Shown here one piece after another: positions 60,354 through 64,000 of a stretch of DNA of 64,000 nucleotides (position 1 is its first letter; the number at the start of each line of letters is the position of its first letter). A program made the translations under genes and the position numbers. Origin of the DNA: JAYWGN01 sp043778255. GTDB lineage: Bacteria; Bacteroidota; Bacteroidia; Chitinophagales; Chitinophagaceae. The stretch spans positions 110,961 through 174,960 of the forward strand of contig JAYWGN010000046.1 of assembly GCA_043778255.1 (NCBI GenBank). Reading direction: 5' to 3'. The notes under the pieces were generated by a model that did no database searches, was not told the origin of the DNA, and saw nothing but the letters and a program-made list of their open reading frames with translations.

Positions 60354-61901
60354 TTAATTAAATAAATAGTTACGTTCATAAGTCGATTTTACCTCTACTC
60401 TAATATTTCTCGATTCGGCAGTTTCTATAAATTTTTTAATTTCTTCTTGTACATCAAGGTCTATAAAGTTGGCATGTGTGGTTTCAATAAGTATATAACT
60501 GCCATTAGGTATTTCATCTAATGTTTGTTTTATTTTGGGTTTGTTTAAAAACGAAACTTCTTTTTTAAGCTTTAATAAATAATTAGAACCATCGTTTATA
60601 ACGGTAATTGCGGTTCTAAAGTTACTTCTAATTACAAAAAATAAACCTACTATTAAGCCAAGTATTACACCCTTTAACAAGTCGGTAAATAATATTGCTG
60701 CAATAGTTACCAAAAATGGCACAAATTGATCCCAACCTTTGCTATACATATCTTTAAATAAAGATAGCTTTGCCAATTTGTAACCTGTAAATATGAGTAT
60801 AGAGGCCAATGCAGCAATAGGAATTTTATTAATTATAGGTGCTAAAAAAAGTAAAGCCAACAATAAAAAAGTACCGTGTAATATTGTTGACAACTTCGAT
60901 TTTGCACCCGAATTTACGTTAGCACTACTCCTCACAATAACCGATGTAAGGGGAAGCCCACCCAATAAACCACTTACAATATTGCCACTACCTTGTGCTA
61001 ACAATTCTCTATTGGTAGGTGTGTTCCTTTTTTCAGGGTCTATTTTATCAACGGCTTCTATGCCTAACAACGATTCCAAACTAGCCACCAAAGCCACTGT
61101 AACTGCTACCACCCACACTTTATAATTGCCAAACCCTGCCCAATCAGGTACGGGTAATATGGTAATTAACTTTGAGGGTTCCTCAAGTACAATGAGGTTT
61201 ACTAAATGCTCACTATCCAAAGCATAAGTATTGTCCGATTGTAAAAATAAATAATTGATATATACACCTACCACCACTACAATTAATGGGGCAGGTATGT
61301 ATTGTAAAATTTTTATTTTTTTTACCTTTGGTATTTCATACACAAATAAAATAAGTAGGCCAACTATGCCTATAAATAATGCCACTGGCGATATATGGTT
61401 TAGCGATTCTGCAATTTCCGAAAATGTATTTTCGCCATCAATTTGCAAAAAAGTTTCATCACCTTCGGGGTCTTTCTCCCAACCTACTAGCTTGGGTATT
61501 TGTTTGCTTATAAGTATAATGCCTATGGCTGCCAATAGCCCTTTAATTACAGTATTAGGTATGTAAGCACCTACCACACCAAGTTTTAACAAACCCATAA
61601 GTATTTGTAAAAACCCAGCAATAATGGTAGCACATAAAAACAATTGAAAAGTGCCCACATTGGTAATGCTGCTAGCTACTACTGCAGTTAAGCCAGCTGC
61701 AGGGCCACTTACACTTAAGGGAGCTTTGCTTATTAGCCCTATTATAATGCCACCAACAATACCTGCTATAAGGCCCGATATGGGCTTCACTACCTCCAAC
61801 CCTGCAGGGTTACTTGCCTGGGCTACACCTAGGCACAAGGGTAGTGCCACAAAAAAAACTACAACCGAAGCAGGTAAATCTTTTACAATATTTTTAAACA
61901 T
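60354..61901 (-). CDS. SulP-family anion (probably bicarbonate) transporter
   Basis: The 515 aa protein has about 12-14 membrane helices, with the SulP blocks FFVALPLCLGVAQASNP, APLSVSGPAAGLTAVVASS (residues 61-79) and the conserved ESLLGIEAVDKIDPEKRNTPTN-type segment. A partial STAS domain follows at the C-terminus (about 455-515). SulP proteins carry sulfate, chloride, dicarboxylates or bicarbonate. Its co-transcription with carbonic anhydrase points to bicarbonate. No sulfate-assimilation gene is near. Confidence 0.92.
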   Translation of the reverse strand: MFKNIVKDLPASVVVFFVALPLCLGVAQASNPAGLEVVKPISGLIAGIVGGIIIGLISKAPLSVSGPAAGLTAVVASSITNVGTFQLFLCATIIAGFLQILMGLLKLGVVGAYIPNTVIKGLLAAIGIILISKQIPKLVGWEKDPEGDETFLQIDGENTFSEIAESLNHISPVALFIGIVGLLILFVYEIPKVKKIKILQYIPAPLIVVVVGVYINYLFLQSDNTYALDSEHLVNLIVLEEPSKLITILPVPDWAGFGNYKVWVVAVTVALVASLESLLGIEAVDKIDPEKRNTPTNRELLAQGSGNIVSGLLGGLPLTSVIVRSSANVNSGAKSKLSTILHGTFLLLALLFLAPIINKIPIAALASILIFTGYKLAKLSLFKDMYSKGWDQFVPFLVTIAAILFTDLLKGVILGLIVGLFFVIRSNFRTAITVINDGSNYLLKLKKEVSFLNKPKIKQTLDEIPNGSYILIETTHANFIDLDVQEEIKKFIETAESRNIRVEVKSTYERNYLFN

Positions 61902-62027
61902 AGGTTAGTATATGTTATACAAAAGTAAAAAATGGATTTCATATTATATCAATAAAATAGGTGGTACTATTAATGAATTGTTATTTTTTTTTGGGTGTAA
62001 CCACAATTAAAAAATAACTTAGGCTAG

Positions 62028-62783
62028 CTACATAAGTAACCCACCACATACATGTATGGTTTGGCCAGTTATATAGCTACTCATATCCGATGCTAAAAAT
62101 AGGGTAGCATTAGCAATATCATCGGCCGTTCCAAATTTGCCTAAGGGTATATTTGCTTTGTACTTTGCAGCCTGTTCACCATCTTGCAGGTAGCTAGTCA
62201 TATCTGTTTCTACAAAGCCTGGTGCTATGGCATTGCAACGTATGTTGCGGCTGCCTAACTCTTTGGCTACACTTTTGGTAAATGCTATTACACCAGCCTT
62301 ACTTGCTGCATAGCTACTTTGCCCTGCATTGCCCATTACACCTATAATGCTACTCATATTTACAATGCTGCCTTGCTTTGCTTTAATCATAGGTCGCATT
62401 ACTAATTTGGTCATGTTAAATACACTTTTAAGGTTGGTTTGCATTACATCGTCCCACTGTTCGGGTGTCATACGTAGTAGCAAATTATCTTTACTTATAC
62501 CTGCATTATTTACTAGTATATCTATTTGCCCAAAGGTGGCTAACACATCGGTTACCATAGCATCACAAGCTGTATAGTCGCCAGCATTGGTTTGGTATGC
62601 CTTAGCCTGTACACCCATTTGGCTAAGCTTTTGAACTAGTTCTGTAGCTTTTGCTGCACTATTATCACTCACATAAGTAAAGGCAATATTAGCCCCATTT
62701 TCGGCAAATTTTAAAGCAATACCTTCGCCTATACCTCTTGCTGCACCTGTTATTATTGCAGTTTTATTGTGTAATAAGTTCAT
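62028..62783 (-). CDS. fabG: 3-oxoacyl-ACP reductase
   Basis: FabG reduces 3-oxoacyl-ACP with NADPH in fatty acid elongation. The 251 aa short-chain dehydrogenase has the cofactor motif GAARGIGEG (residues 13-21), NNAGISKDN, the catalytic Ser in NMSSIIG, YxxxK in YAASKAG, and the C-terminal SYITGQTIHVCGGLLM. It stands alone with 126 bp to the SulP gene. Confidence 0.95.
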   Translation of the reverse strand: MNLLHNKTAIITGAARGIGEGIALKFAENGANIAFTYVSDNSAAKATELVQKLSQMGVQAKAYQTNAGDYTACDAMVTDVLATFGQIDILVNNAGISKDNLLLRMTPEQWDDVMQTNLKSVFNMTKLVMRPMIKAKQGSIVNMSSIIGVMGNAGQSSYAASKAGVIAFTKSVAKELGSRNIRCNAIAPGFVETDMTSYLQDGEQAAKYKANIPLGKFGTADDIANATLFLASDMSSYITGQTIHVCGGLLM

Positions 62784-63018
62784 AGTTTATAAGTGGTTAT
62801 TTTTTTAACTTTCCAGTAGTTTTTATTTAGGGTATAATACATTAGCAAACCCACAGCATTTGTATGGCGAATGTAATAATATTTGCATTAATAAAAGGAT
62901 AAATAAAAATAGGGGTTTTTCTTATTATTAGCTCCTCTAATTATTTTTGAACCTCAACTTATAACTATATTTTCTTTTCGCCTTTGGCAAAATGGTAAGC
63001 CTGTTGTCAAAAAACAGT

Positions 63019-63366
63019 TTATAATTTAAAAGAGGTATTAAGTTGTGCTACACTAGGTAAGCCTACTGGTGCTACATAAGCTCCACTAAGTGCTTGGCTA
63101 TATAATAGCCTCCATTGTGCAAAGTCTAAAGTGTTGTTAGGGGTAAGTGTACCGTTATAATTATCTATATTATAGAACTGATACATATTTTCGGCAAGTA
63201 TGCCAGTAGGAATTGCAGCTTTGTTAAGTGGTGCAAATAAGTAATCTAACTGAGTGCGGAGGGTATCTTTTTGTTGTGCAGTGGTAGTAACTGAGAAAGA
63301 AAAAACAAGTATTAAAACTGTTAACAACTTGTTAATAAGGGGGGGGGTGTTTTTTAGCATTTTCAT
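63019..63366 (-). CDS. Short secreted protein, probably the N-terminal remnant of a larger one, with C9 tract
   Basis: The 115 aa product has a signal peptide ending in TTAQQ (residues 1-31). The mature part starts TLRTQLDYLFAPLNKAAIPT, with IDNYNGTLTPNN and WRLLYSQA after it. I recall such N-termini from much longer (over 1000 aa) Bacteroidota secreted proteins, so this is probably a truncated member. Codons 6-9 contain nine consecutive C residues (63339-63347 as G on the plus strand). The 235 bp downstream to fabG include a hairpin TTTTCGCC-TTT-GGCAAAA near 62975 and no gene. Confidence 0.55.
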   Translation of the reverse strand: MKMLKNTPPLINKLLTVLILVFSFSVTTTAQQKDTLRTQLDYLFAPLNKAAIPTGILAENMYQFYNIDNYNGTLTPNNTLDFAQWRLLYSQALSGAYVAPVGLPSVAQLNTSFKL

Positions 63367-63386
63367 TTTATAGGTGTTTTTGTTAT

Positions 63387-63959
63387 TTATAATTTTACAT
63401 CAAATCGTCCATTTGTAACTCTTAATGTGTCGCCACAGTAGCTAGTAGGGCTGTATAGTGTAAACTCAAAAGTGCCAGAAAAAATACCAGCTACCAAATC
63501 ATACCTAGTTACTATAATACTACCCCGCTGATAAGTATCAGGTGTTCCATTTGATTGTAATTCGCATTGAAAACCACCATTTACTTTTTTATAATAATCG
63601 ACAGCATTATAATTATTGGGGTTAGTAACTAAACTGTAAGTGCCTACTGATTTACATTTTGCTGAACCTATAGTAATTGCAGATTTCAAATCTTTGAATT
63701 GATGCCCAGTTACATAAAATACGCCCTCTTGAAATGATGGGTCAACGTAAAGTTGTATGCGTGGTTTACCTCCCTGTATATCAATACCATTGGGTAACCA
63801 TAATTCGCCATTAACTAGGCAGCCAAATGTGCCTGCACCAGTTTGAGTAATTGGTGGTAGCTCTGTTTTTGAGGGCAGGGTACTTTTTTTGCATTGTACA
63901 CCAGTAAGCATACATGCAATAAGGGGTATAAGCCAAACCCATTGTTTGTTTTTTTTCAT
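63387..63959 (-). CDS. Secreted or lipoprotein, unknown function
   Basis: The 190 aa protein has a hydrophobic N-terminus (residues 8-22) followed by GVQCKKS, a possible but non-ideal lipobox with Cys at residue 23. The mature part is beta-rich, with GCLVNGELWLPNG, SIIVTRYDLVAGIFSGTFEF and the ending DTLRVTNGRFDVKL. This pattern recurs in Bacteroidota lipoproteins of unknown role. It is 20 bp upstream of the short secreted protein gene. Confidence 0.65.
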   Translation of the reverse strand: MKKNKQWVWLIPLIACMLTGVQCKKSTLPSKTELPPITQTGAGTFGCLVNGELWLPNGIDIQGGKPRIQLYVDPSFQEGVFYVTGHQFKDLKSAITIGSAKCKSVGTYSLVTNPNNYNAVDYYKKVNGGFQCELQSNGTPDTYQRGSIIVTRYDLVAGIFSGTFEFTLYSPTSYCGDTLRVTNGRFDVKL

Positions 63960-64000
63960 GTTATTTATTTGGGGTTTTTTAATATATGCAACAAAGCCGC

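Overview
The window is AT-rich chromosomal DNA from a member of the Bacteroidota, most like the Chitinophagales/Sphingobacteriales. The evidence is a secreted protein with a type IX secretion C-terminal domain, PorT-like and helix-hairpin-helix outer-membrane proteins, signal peptides ending in AQ, a carB without the C-terminal allosteric domain, no visible Shine-Dalgarno sequences, and promoters of the TTG-N20-TAnnTTTG type. I see no rRNA, tRNA, CRISPR array, transposase, integrase or prophage structural gene.

Layout. 1-8 kb: an RluA pseudouridine synthase, a small accessory insert (DUF2188 protein plus HEPN protein), the MgtE magnesium channel, and a run of secreted proteins, one broken by a nonsense codon. 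8-16 kb: a SET-domain protein; an eight-gene minus-strand operon (YHS, outer-membrane protein, DoxX, DinB, NRDE/TANGO2, ATP-grasp, ECF sigma factor, zinc-finger anti-sigma); deoC; a second sigma/anti-sigma pair; and an XTP pyrophosphatase. 17-26.6 kb: ilvE, cyanophycin synthetase, a fused DNA methyltransferase that may carry a nuclease motif, and carB. 26.6-46.6 kb: stress and signalling genes (YtxH, holin-like, DUF2383, CHASE3 kinase, AI-2E transporter, lmo0937-like peptide, response regulators, PorT-like protein, BrkB, NtrC-type activator, PNPOx, Dps), a cytoplasmic alpha-amylase between two arrays of 61/84-bp double-hairpin repeats, and a DNA-repair exonuclease/ligase pair. 46.6-52 kb: a HigBA toxin-antitoxin module, a LuxR-type regulator, YajQ, Lgt, and a repeat-rich patch holding two orphan genes. 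52-64 kb: polyprenyl synthase, a retropepsin-like protein, two outer-membrane proteins, futalosine-pathway genes mqnD and mqnB, two 6-pyruvoyl-tetrahydropterin synthase paralogs with folE, carbonic anhydrase with a SulP transporter, fabG and two secreted proteins.

The most striking observation is that the last 84 bp of carB recur in the same orientation about 20 kb downstream. The two copies differ only at six synonymous third positions, and the distal copy, not the in-place carB, is followed by a strong terminator. This suggests that the whole stress cluster (26.6-46.6 kb) is an island inserted at the 3' end of carB. Inside it lie an NtrC-type activator and several -24/-12 (sigma-54) promoter-like sequences in front of stress genes, so it may be a self-contained sigma-54 regulon.

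Other notable points are palindromic repeats inserted in frame into carB and the methyltransferase, a family of composite palindromes with GTA loops, and a nine-base C tract at the start of a secreted-protein gene.
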